Origin: Mactromeris polynyma
Lineage: Eukaryota; Mollusca; Bivalvia; Venerida; Mactridae
NCBI GenBank assembly: GCA_032209605.1
Contig: JASFXZ010000014.1
Coordinates: 19,239,231 to 19,303,230, forward strand
Length of the DNA stretch: 64,000 nucleotides
Direction: 5' to 3'
Position 1 is the stretch's first letter; every line of letters starts with the position of its first letter. The notes under the pieces were generated by a model. It had not been told where the DNA came from. It ran no database searches and worked only from the letters and a program-made list of their open reading frames with translations. Shown here piece after piece: positions 25,101-35,939 of this stretch. The translations under genes and the position numbers were made by a program.

Positions 25101-27493
25101 ATAAACTAACATACGTAAGTTAATGATTAATACACATAGCCACTGATATAACGTTATTATTATACTTATAATTTCAGATTTATAACAGTTTTGTATTATT
25201 TGAATGACGTAGAAGAGGGGGGAGAAACAGCGTTTCCTATAGCAGACATGTCAGACGAATTAGTCGATGTAAGTACTGTTTATACATGTATAATTAACAG
25301 TTCTCGAATAAATCGATGTGTGTACCGCCGTATCGTTAATGGGCGTAACAGTGTTCTGCCTCAGCGGATGGCGGCGGCGGGGATACAAGGGAGTTAAAAC
25401 AGAAGACGATCCCGAGTGGTGGGAACTTGACACGCCGGGTCCCGGGAAATAGAATTGGGTCGATTATTTTAATAGATCTCGGAAGAGGGGAACTATATAT
25501 CTTCCACTGTAGGTATTTAGATCAAGAAGTTGGCTCTATGATGTGGAATTATATACCAAAAAGACAATTTGCCTAATTCCCCTGGTCAGCTCCCCTGTGT
25601 GGCAAAGTATTGATAAGCCCATAAGCATAATGTATCATCATAATTAAATTCTAGTCGAATGTACAAATAAATATATCTCACTGAGTCTGACACTCTTTCG
25701 ATTGACATGTTCTTTTTATTTTTGAAAGAAAGCGTCTGTAATGCGTATTTTGCCCATCTTGTCGTGCACTTTAACGGCTTCTTATTAACACCACATATTT
25801 GACGGGAATATAGCTCTATATATCTGTACATGTACTATCTAGTGTTCTCATTGTGTTGTCCAGCTGGAAATTCTTACTTATGCTACATGGTTTGTTTTCT
25901 TTAAGTGGAAGTAGGTTAAACGAGCGGTTGGTTTCACCCTTAAACCAGCTGTAATACCGGTGGTGTTTTGCCACTGACCGTTCCAAAGCGGTACTGATAT
26001 TTTCACCATCATATATATGTTAGTCTCTTGTGTCCTTTTGTATATATGTATGTTTTCATGTCGCTTTGTATGTGGCATTTCCTGCTCGACTTCTCTACTC
26101 ATTTTTGTATAAGTTTGGGTTACCTTTATTATACTTTCACTCAAACCAATGCTTGTATTTACTTGGTCACAGTGTAAAACCTGCACCAAAGCCATCAGCT
26201 CCAGAGACGAATGTAAACATTGCTGGGTGCTGTATTTAATTCCTACACAGTGAATGTTGCCTTGGCGGCGTGTGATCGTGTGGCGTAGTTATATCAGAAG
26301 TGTTGCACGTTCATTCGTTGTCTTTCATGTGCTAACTTCGTAGGAATATTTTACACACTCCTTTTATTTTTTGAATTTTATTTCGTAGCATAGGGATCGA
26401 TTTGGGAAAACCTTGTCCTGTGAATGTGGTTTTCCTTCTTCTCATACTTTGAAATATCGCTACAATTATACCAAACTCACTCTAATCAGAACTCAAATCA
26501 TCAAAGATTTGTAAGTAAGACATATAACACTGTAACCGATGGAGATATTGTTGTTCCATTTACAGGAGAAGTTTGTGAATCTCCGCGAACAAGAATGGTA
26601 CAACCTCAGCCGTTATTGTCAGAACTCATCATTGATAGTAAAACCTAAACGTGGTATGGCAGTAATGTGGTATAGTCATTATGTTGACAACGAGGTAAAA
26701 TTCCATAGTTAGATTTCGCTTTACTTGATGTTATTTGTTTCTTTTGTGTATATTGTTTCTTACGGTTAATGCCATTTCTCAACAGTATTTCAGTCATATA
26801 CAACAGTCAGTTGACGTGACCAGTTGACATGACCAGTGCTCCTGGGTAGCCAACCAGCACCAGCCTTGTCTCTTCGCAAGCAAGTGAGTTCAGAGGTGGA
26901 GTTGAGATGCCTTATCTTAAGAATTCAATGAGCATGTTTCCATAACTAAACTAGGGAAATACAGAATGAAATGGTCAAAGACTTATGATTAATTTACTAT
27001 ACGAATGGCATTTCGGACAATCAATGATTAACACACATCCAATATAATTGAGCGCAGCTGTACGATTTCCAACCACTTCTTTAAGTGACGCCATTTCCTG
27101 AAATCGTCACATGTGACGTCACCATGTACTTACAGTAAGCAATATTTGCCCCATATGGCAATATGAAAACGAAGGGACCATATGGAGTAAATACTGTTTC
27201 CTGCTTGCAAATAGTGACATCACATGATGCGTTTTGTTGAAATGGCGTCATTTGCAGAAAAAATATTGTAAATTGCATAGCAGAGCTCATATGATAAGCA
27301 ATGTCATGTAAAATGTATGTTTATATATTGAAACATTTACTTTCAGACCGGTCATCTAGGGAAAGTAGATATACACTCACATCACGGTGGCTGTGACCTT
27401 ATTAAAGGAACCAAATGGATTGCAAATAACTGGATATCAGGCGTTCCATTTGAACACAGATATACACAGAGCCAGTGGTACAATACAAATTAA
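16136..27493 (+). CDS. P4HTM: Transmembrane prolyl 4-hydroxylase (P4HTM-like), complete
   Basis: Coding exons: 16136-17066 (exon begins at 16114 after ACATTTCAG), 20021-20234, 21247-21304, 22646-22788, 25178-25268, 26566-26694, 27347-27493. All introns are GT-AG and every phase fits, giving 570 residues. ATG 16136 is the first in frame after TAG 16121; ATG 16154 (MKRPK) is possible. Residues about 7-26 form a basic-hydrophobic signal or membrane anchor. About 62-245 are 13 acidic 14-residue repeats. EPGHFYTRI and then FLSDEECDYII start the P4H fold. Iron ligands are H414 and D416 (HAHLD) and H535 (SHHGGC); 2-oxoglutarate lysine is K545 (GTKWIANNWI), ten after the distal His as in the family. 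The family acts in the ER membrane; P4HTM is linked to HIF. Odd: vertebrate P4HTM has EF-hands between FLTDEEC-like and the catalytic core; none is seen here. Weak acceptor at exon 4 (TTTTACAAG). Confidence 0.93.
16321..16872 (+). repeat. 42-base coding repeat, 13 copies (acidic 14-mer)
   Basis: Unit DADIYEQ(T/A)VD(G/D/A)DTE, in one exon of the hydroxylase gene. The DNA copies are nearly identical, so expansion or homogenisation is recent. Gly and Asp at the variable position often alternate, an 84-base super-period. Each unit has six or more acidic residues. The spacing does not match a canonical EF-hand loop, so calcium binding, if any, would be of low-affinity polyacidic type (inference). 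Two long antisense frames across it are by-products. Confidence 0.95.
17257..17350 (+). mobile_element. Degenerate tRNA-like SINE, intron 1
   Basis: AGGATAGCTCAGTAGTTCG looks like a tRNA A box. The block CAACTTTCTGGCT.ATCGCAAGATTCCC (17330-17352) recurs at 31036-31060. An ATC-rich simple repeat and a GATAATCGAT palindromic stretch follow at 17417-17525. Confidence 0.5.
18840..19110 (-). mobile_element. tRNA-like SINE with intact anticodon arm, intron 1
   Basis: Minus strand from about 19108: GATAGCTGAGAGCGGATCC (A-box region), then a five-base stem CTGGA/TCCAG around the seven-base loop CTAATAA, then TGTTCGATCCCC (B box). The loop would give anticodon AAU (Ile-like), but the arms around it do not form a normal acceptor stem, so I call it a SINE head and not a functional tRNA. 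The body extends to about 18840. Confidence 0.6.
19100..19215. repeat. Palindrome plus AAAGGGAGA repeat (copy 1 of 3)
   Basis: CCCTTCTATAGTATAG and CTATAGCAGAGATAAAGGG form a palindrome. It is followed by GTAAAGGGAGAGAACTCG and TGGCAATCTC. The same order occurs at 45640-45750, and the right half at 28085-28180. A short copy of the palindrome alone is at 62337-62385. Confidence 0.6.
19652..19825. mobile_element. TIR MITE (TA-CAGTAAAACYTC family), copy 1, intron 1
   Basis: Begins TACAGTAAAACTTCAC and ends GAGATTTTACTGTA, so the inverted ends read CAGTAAAA and are flanked by TA. The interior has AAGACCACCTCAATA-type words. TA flanks with CAGT ends fit non-autonomous Tc1/mariner elements. Other copies: 41980-42145, 58183-58357, 59700-60014, 63401-63582. 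Confidence 0.8.
20330..20477. mobile_element. Foldback element with 62-67-base arms, intron 2
   Basis: The left arm 20330-20391 begins AGAGGATCTTACATGAGTGC; the right arm 20411-20477 ends with its complement GCACTCATGTAAGATTCT. Few mismatches, 19-base loop. It abuts the MITE at 20478-20625. At 41222-41389 the same MITE is next to a single copy of the arm terminus, without the foldback. Confidence 0.8.
20478..20625. mobile_element. TIR MITE (ATTTATCACATAAC ends), copy 1
   Basis: Starts ATTTATCACATAAC and ends GTTATGTGATAAAT. Internally it carries TAACTAGTTACAT, an 8+ base palindrome. An inverted, slightly different copy lies at 41222-41372 inside intron 3 of the HEPN gene. Confidence 0.8.
23303..23437. 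repeat. 27-base tandem repeat, five copies, intron 4
   Basis: The unit TTTAGTTTTGATATCTAAATCCACTGC starts at 23304, 23331, 23358, 23385 and 23412 (core words given; single-base variants). It lies in intron 4 of the hydroxylase gene. Confidence 0.9.
24352..24666. repeat. 99-base tandem repeat, three copies, intron 4
   Basis: Units start at 24352, 24451 and 24550 (TACAACCCGGGTCCCGG ... GTTCAATTTATCGATCCC ... CCACCAAAGTCCC). Within each unit GTCCCGGATTTT-like words repeat, so the unit is itself composite. GC-richer than the intron around it. Confidence 0.9.
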
Positions 27494-27879
27494 AGATATG
27501 TTTGTGATAAAATGCAATACAACGCAATATTTTTAAATATATATTCTGGATAAGTGTCGATTGTAATATGACATCATACCATGTATCAATTATGATGAGT
27601 GTATGTTGCAATGAAAATTAAAGATATGCCTGAGATGAAAGTATGTGATACAAGTTTACAGCAAAAAAAAACAGAAACATATCCATGCATTCAAATTACA
27701 TCCATGTGATTAAGTCTCAAACAAATGACATATTAACATATACCAGCGATTTTCTTACATTATAATGAATGGAGTGGTACGTCTTTCATTGATCAAGTGT
27801 ATAATGTACAGAAAGAATATTATGTAAGCGGTCTGATACACAGGATATTGTCAGAGTTCTTTCCCTTTAATTTCCATAT

Positions 27880-28190
27880 CTAGAGCGAAACGACGAGGCT
27901 TTTGTCATGCTCGGCATTTTTATGCATTTATGAGGAGAACTTCGTCAATTCTTGACGGATTTGCGTGAAGTTGGTGTCATTTGAAAGATAAATTATTCAT
28001 GCGTAGAATGTTTGCATATCTTAGACGTATTTTGATGTCTGAAGCGTAATTTCGGCCACGGAAATATGTCAGTTTTGGAAAGCGTTAGACTCTTCATATA
28101 TAACAGTGACAGAGGGAGAGAACTCTTCATGAAAATTAATGGGAAAGAACACTTGACAATCTCCTGTGATCTGATGTCTATAATTCTGAA
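27880..28190. repeat. Interspersed repeat, copy 1 (second copy 45520-45755)
   Basis: Shared blocks in order with 45520-45755: GAAAGATAAA.TATTCATGC, TGAAGCG.(A/G)ATTTCGGC, GTCAG, AAGAACAC.TG.CAATCTC. The sequence lies just downstream of the hydroxylase gene. No coding capacity. Confidence 0.6.
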
Positions 28191-28259
28191 TATGTCTGTA
28201 TATATTTTACTGACATACAGTTATTGAACATTGTGTCTTTAACATTCTATAAGTAAGAC

Positions 28260-29080
28260 CGATGATATATTCCTTATCATCATTTCATATCCAACCAGAG
28301 CCATGTGAGACAGGGCCAATCCCCCCGCCAAAGCATTTGTTTGTGTGAAAGGTGGCCAAAAAAGAGAAAATGTTGTAGTATAGTCCAGTCCCTGAGGACG
28401 TCCCGTGTGCAAAAAAGGTCCACGAATAAGTTTTATATCAATGTAAAGCTGAATGTTTGAAGTTTCAAAAAAATTTGGGTAGACACGTGACATCATGGTA
28501 CGTTTTGAGAAATCCAAGATGGCCGCCAGATGGCCGCCAAATATTTGAAAAAACACCAATTTTCTGTGTAATTGTTAAAAATAGTAGGTTTATGAGATTT
28601 TTTCTTCATTAATGCTGATCGAATATCAAAGGGGACTAAAAAATCTTAAAATATGCAAATTTATCAAAATACTTCATGTTTTCTGCGTTTTTTTTAAAAA
28701 AGCATTAAAAATTCCATGAAATTATAGCAAAATTATAGCATATACTTACAATCTTTACCTGTCACCACGTGTACAGTGAATCAATTGGTATTTTTATAAC
28801 TTGAGGTGTAAGTGTAATCAATTTCCTAAAAAAAATCGCGATGTTTACTGGCTTTATTGCGTAAACAATGAATTCACGTATGTTCAAAGTGGGTGGGGTA
28901 ATTGCACAGAATATCAATGTTTCTATTGAAGGGTGATTTTGTCACATCAAGGAGATATTATTACCCAAAAATAGTTATTTCTTTAGATATTTTTAGGATA
29001 TCAGACTTTGAAGGTATATGTTTGTACACATTTTTTGTATTGTATCATTCTTTCGGTATTGAATTTGTTGCCATGAAAGT
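28260..29080. repeat. Interspersed repeat of about 0.8 kb, left arm of an inverted pair
   Basis: Reverse complement of 33700-34440. Matching anchors: GGACTGGACTATACTACAAC, the CCATCTTGG block at 28515 against 34276, GTGATTTTGTCACATCAAGG, and CAATACCGAAAGAAT at 29050 against 33750. The right copy has several small indels. No coding frame is conserved between copies, so a non-coding transposable element or its remnant. Confidence 0.8.
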
Positions 29081-29089
29081 TTGACTGTC

Positions 29090-30410
29090 AAAGTTTTGCC
29101 TTGTCCTGAAGTTATAGAGACAGGGTATAAACTTACCAATAATGAACCTGATACCTTGGTAAAAGCTGATGAAATTATCACAAGCTTGTTCGAACTAATA
29201 TATACAAACGAATTAAGTTGGAGATTGTCACGAACACGGTTTGCAACCAGTAACATTCCCATGAAGGGTGAAAAACTACCCGATGACAATTTATTGAAAA
29301 TAATAATTTCTTATTCTCTAATGACAATTTGTATAGGCCTGTCATGTTTTACTTTCAAAACTTCTACAAATATATGTTTTCTTTTTTTAAGCATGCGGTA
29401 CGTGAATGTTATGGAAACACCATATTGCGTGTAACAAGCTAAATTATACAGAGAAATTTTACAACTTTATTGTATATAACTATACATCCAATATCGTGTA
29501 GGCATAGACTCTATCGCCAGCAATATGTTGACCAATGTTTACATTGTAGACCCCTTTGATTACAAAAGTAGGCATACAAGGAATGTTTAAACTTGTAAAT
29601 AATATACATGTAAATGAAATGTGTGTAGGAAAAATGTGTGACCTTGGGTAAATGTAAAAGGGTGTTGAACAATCCATGATGTAACATTTCTAACACCACA
29701 TCATCCTTACAAGAACAAAAATATTACGGAACTTGATGTTATTACAAGTGTATCGTATACTGTAACCCAATTTATTTGCATTTGAACTTATGTTTTAGAT
29801 TTTCCTTATTTATTAATATAATCTCATCAAAATAATCAATGTCGTTTGTGTCTACAATATTACAGAAAGAAAACAAGTCATGTTGTGTCAGCAACCATTT
29901 CATTTTTTCTTCTTCTCTAAAAAGCTATCCACACATGTGTATTGGCATAATACTTCCAACTAACGCATCTATGTAGCATCTATGTAATATTACTTTTAAT
30001 TAACGACCAAAACTCGAGATACTATATTTCATTTAAATTTATTGATCAATAAACAGGTGCTTAATAACCCGGATACATACCAATCACAGTTATGGGTACT
30101 TATTTCATTCTTTATGTGTAAGTTAAGTATATAAATGAGTTTGACAATCATCGTTTTGCAACAATGACTAAAGAAAATTATCGTCTTTATAGGCATGGGT
30201 ATTACTGGTTCAATAATAAAGTACTTTTTATATGTAACTCTTCAGTAAACAGAGGAAGAAAAGTTGTATATACCAGGGTACTGTTTTACTAACATTCTTA
30301 CGTTTTGCGTAAGTTTTTGCATAAATTTTCAAAACTTAAGTCCGTTTTACTAAAACTGCGTACGTTGTTTTCCACTTACTTGAAATGTATTCGTAAATCT
30401 TCAATCGGAG
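29090..30410. other. No gene recognised
   Basis: AT-rich sequence. A stretch at 29075-29290 is open on both strands, but shows no flanking splice sites or motif that would decide for either, so I do not call it. Confidence 0.45.
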
Positions 30411-30414
30411 ATAT

Positions 30415-31035
30415 AAATTTTGATGAAATATCGCTCAAAGTAGACAGTAGCAATAGCTCAATTGGTAGCGCTTCCGTCTAGTAACTTCGACCAATATATA
30501 GGATGTGAGTTCGAGACACATTCCAGTCTCCTATTTTTATGGACAATATTAATTTTTATCCCTTACTCAGTGCTTGTCAATTACTTGTAGTTTATCGTTT
30601 CTGTCTGTTTTTTTGTGTGTGTGTTTTTTTTGTTATCGTCTAATTGTTTTGTCGTTAAATCAAACTTGTTTAATGATGGCTATAGCGTCGTCGCTAAAAT
30701 GTTCATTTGAACCCCTTACGTTCAAGTAGCCATATCAACTTTGTTCCATATACTGTGAGTGTGTAGCAATAAATGTACATGTAAATCTACAGCACGATGG
30801 TTTCGTGCTCTTAGTGAATAGCTTATAAATACACATGTTACACAATGTTTATTAATGATATTCGAGCGAACATTAATTAGTATAAGACGTGTAAGTACAA
30901 CTGTAGATGACCAACGAAATATATAATATTGTAATGAAAAGAAAACAACTACCTCCCAATGGTCTCGAACTCAGACCCAAAACTAAAAAGCTTAATTGCA
31001 TTGTAAGGTGCGGATCCGCTACCATCTGAGCCATG
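30415..31035. mobile_element. Bipartite element with tRNA-like heads at both ends, copy 1
   Basis: Left end, plus strand: AATAGCTCAATTGGTAGCGC (A box) and GAGTTCGAGAC (B box, 30507-30517). Right end, minus strand: TGGCTCAGATGGTAGCGG (A box, near 31030) and TGAGTTCGAGACC (B box, near 30975). The heads therefore face each other across about 430 bases of shared body. Copy 2 at 48031-48672 has the same ends and body, so the unit amplified as a whole. Confidence 0.8.
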
Positions 31036-31099
31036 TCCAACTTTCTGGCTCATCGCAAGATTCCCCAGATCTGATCGATATTGGCTACATGCTATAACC

Positions 31100-32980
31100 G
31101 ATTATATATACGCCACTTTAACGTCTCATGATCATTATCATTCGCGACTTAATTAGCCACCCCGCTGTGTTTAGCCAGCATAATATTGAATTTTGCACCA
31201 TTTTCGTCCGAGGCATTCTATAATCATTTAAACGGATAAAAATTGATACCGTTTCCAACTTCGACTTCGAAAAGTCCCTTTATGCTGTTCGGAGGAAATA
31301 CCCATACCAGATCGACCGAAATACCATAAATATGCATTATTAGGGAAACATGTGCGTAGCGAATGTCGACCAGTTAAACACATTCATTTGCCTTTTTTCG
31401 ACGCAGCCGTACTAAGATGGTTTTGCTATTTGCATATCAGTGTTGTATAAACCAATCAATCTTACCTTAACATTAAGGCAATCTTTCTTCAACCGCACAA
31501 CGTGTGTAACCTTGACGCGGATTGGTTAACCTTTCGATAAGGGGTATGTTACCTTACCGAAATCCACTGAATTTCAGTGAATTCACCGAAATTCATTTTG
31601 GATCTGGAGTAACCAGCGCACAACCAATCTTAACCTTCAAATTGTTTTTTCAAGATATTTCTTGTTTACCCTGCCTCTTCACAGTCAATAACATGTCTAA
31701 ACTATTCTGTTTTTAAAGTATAATTATAATCTATTCGCAGTTATTCGCTTTTTCCTAGACAAAATGCGGTTGAGTTTAAAAAAAAAATAGTTTAAAGGCT
31801 GTTTAAATTGAATCGTGATTGATAAAAGTAATGGCTTTTGGTAGACACCATTTTCTGATTTACGATAAGAGACTTGAGCAGTCACGATGTTATTTCTTGA
31901 TATGAATGTAGTATACGTCTCGCGCTTTCGCTAGAAAATAAAAAGCTCAATGGACCCGGATATTCGAATGTTGTTGTTTGTTCATACATTTAACCAATCA
32001 ATCGGGCACGTTCGCATTTGTTACGTGTTAGTCCACAAGGACAGATTCTTCTGATAATGCGTTGACGTGTTAAATATACAAAATGTACTGTATATGTAAT
32101 ACTATATACACTTGTTTTGGCAATAAACAAAATTGGATTTGTCTAGCGTGTCAAAATACGGGAACAGTAAAAACGCCTCGCCATTATCGTGCATAAAATA
32201 ATTACAAATACGCCCATTTTTTGTATTTCCATTTCCAATTAAAATTACAAAATTAAATACGCAAGATAGGGCATATACTGTGGTGCACGCTAATAGTTAT
32301 ACCGAGTAAAACATTTTCATATATACTTTCCACATTGCCAACGTACCGCAGATTTGTATAATGATTTATATTAACATTAAAATATTTGTTTGATTTTCAT
32401 CTGTGTGAAATTTTAAGGATTGAATAATATCATTTCAAATACTGAGCAAAGCAATGATATGATAATAAATAACTAGTTATAATTATGAAGAGTCATAAAC
32501 GATAAGTTTTGCAAAAAAATCGAGCTTCGTCATTTTACGTTGAAGATACGATATTGAAGCGAATTGTATACTTTCAGTATAACGTGTGCATTATTAACGG
32601 CATGATTTCTCTTTTGCAGAAAAAAACAATATAAAACTTTTAAAATGAATATCAATTTATTTTTTTCTAATTCTGTTGTTGTGTATTACAGTCGTTAAAA
32701 ACATGTTTTAAATGAAAATTGTCCAAAAGAAACATGGGAGGGCTATGTGTCCACTAAAATGATGAAAAATAGCATGCTCTTTCACAAATGTGGCCAAAAT
32801 TGCATTTCCTGTAGGCTTAAAAGTAAAATACTTTGTACTCCTAAAGATGATTAATTGAATCTAACAACGGCGTTTTTTATGTATAATGGAGAATTGTGAA
32901 GCATGACACCGTAATTTTGATATACATGTAGTTGAATTGTAGTTTCACAAATGAATCATTGCTGAGGAGATGATATTGTC
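31100..32980. other. No gene recognised
   Basis: AT-rich single-copy-looking sequence with short frames only. No supported RNA, repeat or coding feature. Confidence 0.45.
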
Positions 32981-32989
32981 TACACTGAA

Positions 32990-33120
32990 TAGAGGTGGAA
33001 GGCAATTGACCATGACCATGACCAAATGTCACGGAAGGACAATACCTGCTCAGGCCAGGAATCAAACCTGGATTTCCCGGATGACAGCCTAACGGTCTAC
33101 CGGAACGTACCGAGTTATTC
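32990..33120 (-). mobile_element. Degenerate family B tRNA-SINE
   Basis: Minus strand: a damaged A box near 33115, GGCTGTCATCCGGGAAATCC, and GGTTTGATTCCTGGCC (B box with one change), in the order seen at 5765-6005. Old copy. Confidence 0.6.
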
Positions 33121-33699
33121 GAACGAACTACATCATTTCATGGCAGTGCTCTAGCAATGTTGTAATGTGATTGTATTGTACCAACTTAAGAGATTGAATT
33201 ATAATGATGCATATAGCATACATCTCTTTAAAATAATACAATGATAACATTTCAACTTTTTTTATCACCACCAAAACTACTATGGCAATAATATTAAACT
33301 GTACAAAAAGTGCTCTGAATGAAATAAAAATATTAAATAAACCGTTTAAAAGTTTTAATTCAATAGCTATTGCACTCGGTTTAACTTTTTTGTTTGAATA
33401 GTTGCTATGGTAACCATAACAAAAGTCAAGGGCAAATATACCTGTAACTTTTAATCTAGCATGATATGAAAACATTTGAAATAAAGATACAAACGTAATT
33501 TATAAGATAGTGTACTGTAACATAAAAACCAAATAACCAGTCAGAATGGCATGCGAAAGATACTTACCCCACCCCTATTCAATATAGGTATGGTTATTGT
33601 TGACAATATTCGCTCTTATATGCCAATAATTTGAGTCACGTGTAAAGTATATCGTGACAATATTGTTTCTAACAAAATATCTAACAAAATATTTCGCTT

Positions 33700-34440
33700 A
33701 ATATGGGTATTTTTTGTTAATTTCAAATATGTTTCCATGGCAACAAATTCAATACCGAAAGAATAAAACAATAAAAAAAATGTGTACAAACATACCATCA
33801 AAGTCTAATATCTTACAAATGTCTCAATAAATAAATGTCTATCGGTAATACTTTTTCCTTGATGTGACAAAATCACCCTTCACTAGAAACATTGATATTC
33901 TGCGCAATTACCCCACCCACTTTGAACATACGTGAATTCATTGATTACGCAATAAAGTCAGTAAACATCGTGATTTTTGTAGGAAATGGATTACACTTAC
34001 ATCTCAATTTATATAAATACCAATTGATTCACTGTACACGTGGTGACAGGTAAAGATTGTAAGTCGAAGTTGTAATTTCGCTATTTTTCCCGCATTTTTA
34101 AAGCCTTTTTTTTTTTAAAATCCAGAAAAGATAGGATATGCTCATCAATTTGCGTATTTTTACAATGTCTTACATCCCAGTGAGTGTTTATTACGATTTA
34201 TGAAGAAAGATATCCTTTTACATACTCATTTTACACACAACTCAAGAAATTGGTGTTTTTTCAAATATCTGGCGGCCATCTTGGCGGCCATCTTGGATTT
34301 CTCAAAACGTACCATGATGTCACGTGTCTACCCAATTTTTTTTGAAACTTCAAACTTACAGCTTTACATTGATATAAAACTTATCCGTGGACCTTTTTTG
34401 CACACGGGACGTCCTCAGGGACTGGACTATACTACAACAG
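33700..34440. repeat. Interspersed repeat, right arm of the inverted pair
   Basis: Inverted copy of 28260-29080. The two copies are about 4.6 kb apart and could in principle pair in a transcript or mediate inversion of the segment between them. Confidence 0.8.
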
Positions 34441-34489
34441 GTTTCTGTAATAGGAAGAAATATTCATGAAATAGCTTTGGCGTTATGAT

Positions 34490-35075
34490 TGTAGAAAGCA
34501 TAAGAAAGTATCCTGTTCCGTGACAAGTAATGTATAATTCTAGTTAAAGTTATAGGACATAGCACATGCTTTATTTTGGTAATATGAGTTATGCTCCTCG
34601 ACAAGAATGTAATCAAGATGATAATTCGAAAAGTAAGAAATTGTTCCTGAATACTGCACTTCCTCTACCATTGTGAAAAGTTTAAAAAATCCATTTGGTA
34701 GAATTTGGATTTATGCTCGGGACAAGAAAAATAAATCAAGAGAAATGATTCAAACGTAAGAGAGGTAGAGTTACGGTTCTTGTATACTGCACTTCCTAAC
34801 AATATCCGCTATTATTCGGTGAAGTTCAAACAACAATTTTCAAGTTAAATTCCGGACACGAAATTGTAGTTAAGGGAGATAACTCGAGAAGTGAGACAGA
34901 GTTATGTTTCCTCTCAATATCCTCGATCATAATGTGAAGTTTAAACAAAATACATAGTTTTAGAGTTATGCACCGGACAAGAGAGACAACCAAGGGCTAT
35001 AATTGAACACAACTTGAGTGTTACGAGCGAACGAACACACAGACGGACGGATACCATTTCCATATCCGGGGATAT
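34490..35075. repeat. Modular repeat with GTTATGCTCCGGACAAG-like blocks
   Basis: About four degenerate modules of 110-140 bases, each with GAGTTATG, GGACAAGA, ACTGCACTTCCTC and GTGAAGTTTAAA words. The end carries AACGAACACACAGACGGACGG. This looks like the tail part of a widespread mollusc interspersed repeat; the family name is not known to me. Confidence 0.6.
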
Positions 35076-35079
35076 GGAG

Positions 35080-35930
35080 AATAAAACATAAAATCATGAA
35101 CTGAAAATTTAATACATATGTTGTTCATTATTTCGCGACTCATATTTCACTTTCTAAGGATTATGAAATCATGTATTAAGAAGTCATCATCGACCTTACG
35201 TAGTTATAACACCGCGAAAAATTAAACTTGAACATATATGATAAACAATACAATTACATTCACGCACACAACAACGGTACGAATCCATTTAGCAATTTTA
35301 TATTGCTGTGAAACAATGCAGAGCAGAACACAACAAGCAACGCGTGTGACAAGTTGACGAGTTGAAATGTGTACACAACTCGTATCATATATAATACTTA
35401 TAAAAAACCTCGCAACTCCTGGACATTGAGATGTCACATATTGGAAATACGTGGTAAATATTGCTCCATCAACAACAATCTGATTCAAACAATACACCTA
35501 CATGTATACGTAAATGGCTATATATTATAGATAATTGAGTTACATCAAAGAAAAGACATTTAAAGTCAGCATAAAATTGTGCAATTTGTGAGTTATATAT
35601 ACTGGTTAAAAACCAACCCCTCGTTTCGTATTTTGATAATCTGCACTACATTATTATATTTAGTGATTCGATGCCACGAACGTACGTACTTCCGACAGTT
35701 CACATCTAGTTTTGTCGGTAATTACAAATTATTTTGATGTTTGTATTTTTATATCTTACTGCAATCAAAGCCTACGTTCAATTAAAGATGTATCCTAAAG
35801 CGTTATAGAAACTACATGTATATATAATTATGCAATAGTAGGCCTACTGGCGGATTAGCTCTTTTGAGCAGCATAGTTCCAAAGACAATATACGTCTGGA
35901 TGTATAATGACTATAATCCCAATCGTACAG
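35080..35930. other. No gene recognised
   Basis: AT-rich sequence between repeats, without a supported feature. Confidence 0.45.
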
Positions 35931-35939
35931 TCAAGGTCC

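Noticed and set aside
28239..28559. Frames containing TMMSRVYP..F.ETSN..LYIDIKLIRGPF in two places (28239-28559 and 34200-34469)
   Set aside because: They are copies of the same interspersed repeat; the frame breaks right outside the shared part and there is no known domain.
29075..29434. 117-codon plus-strand frame next to the inverted repeat
   Set aside because: The opposite strand is equally open, there are no paired splice sites, and it adjoins repeat sequence.
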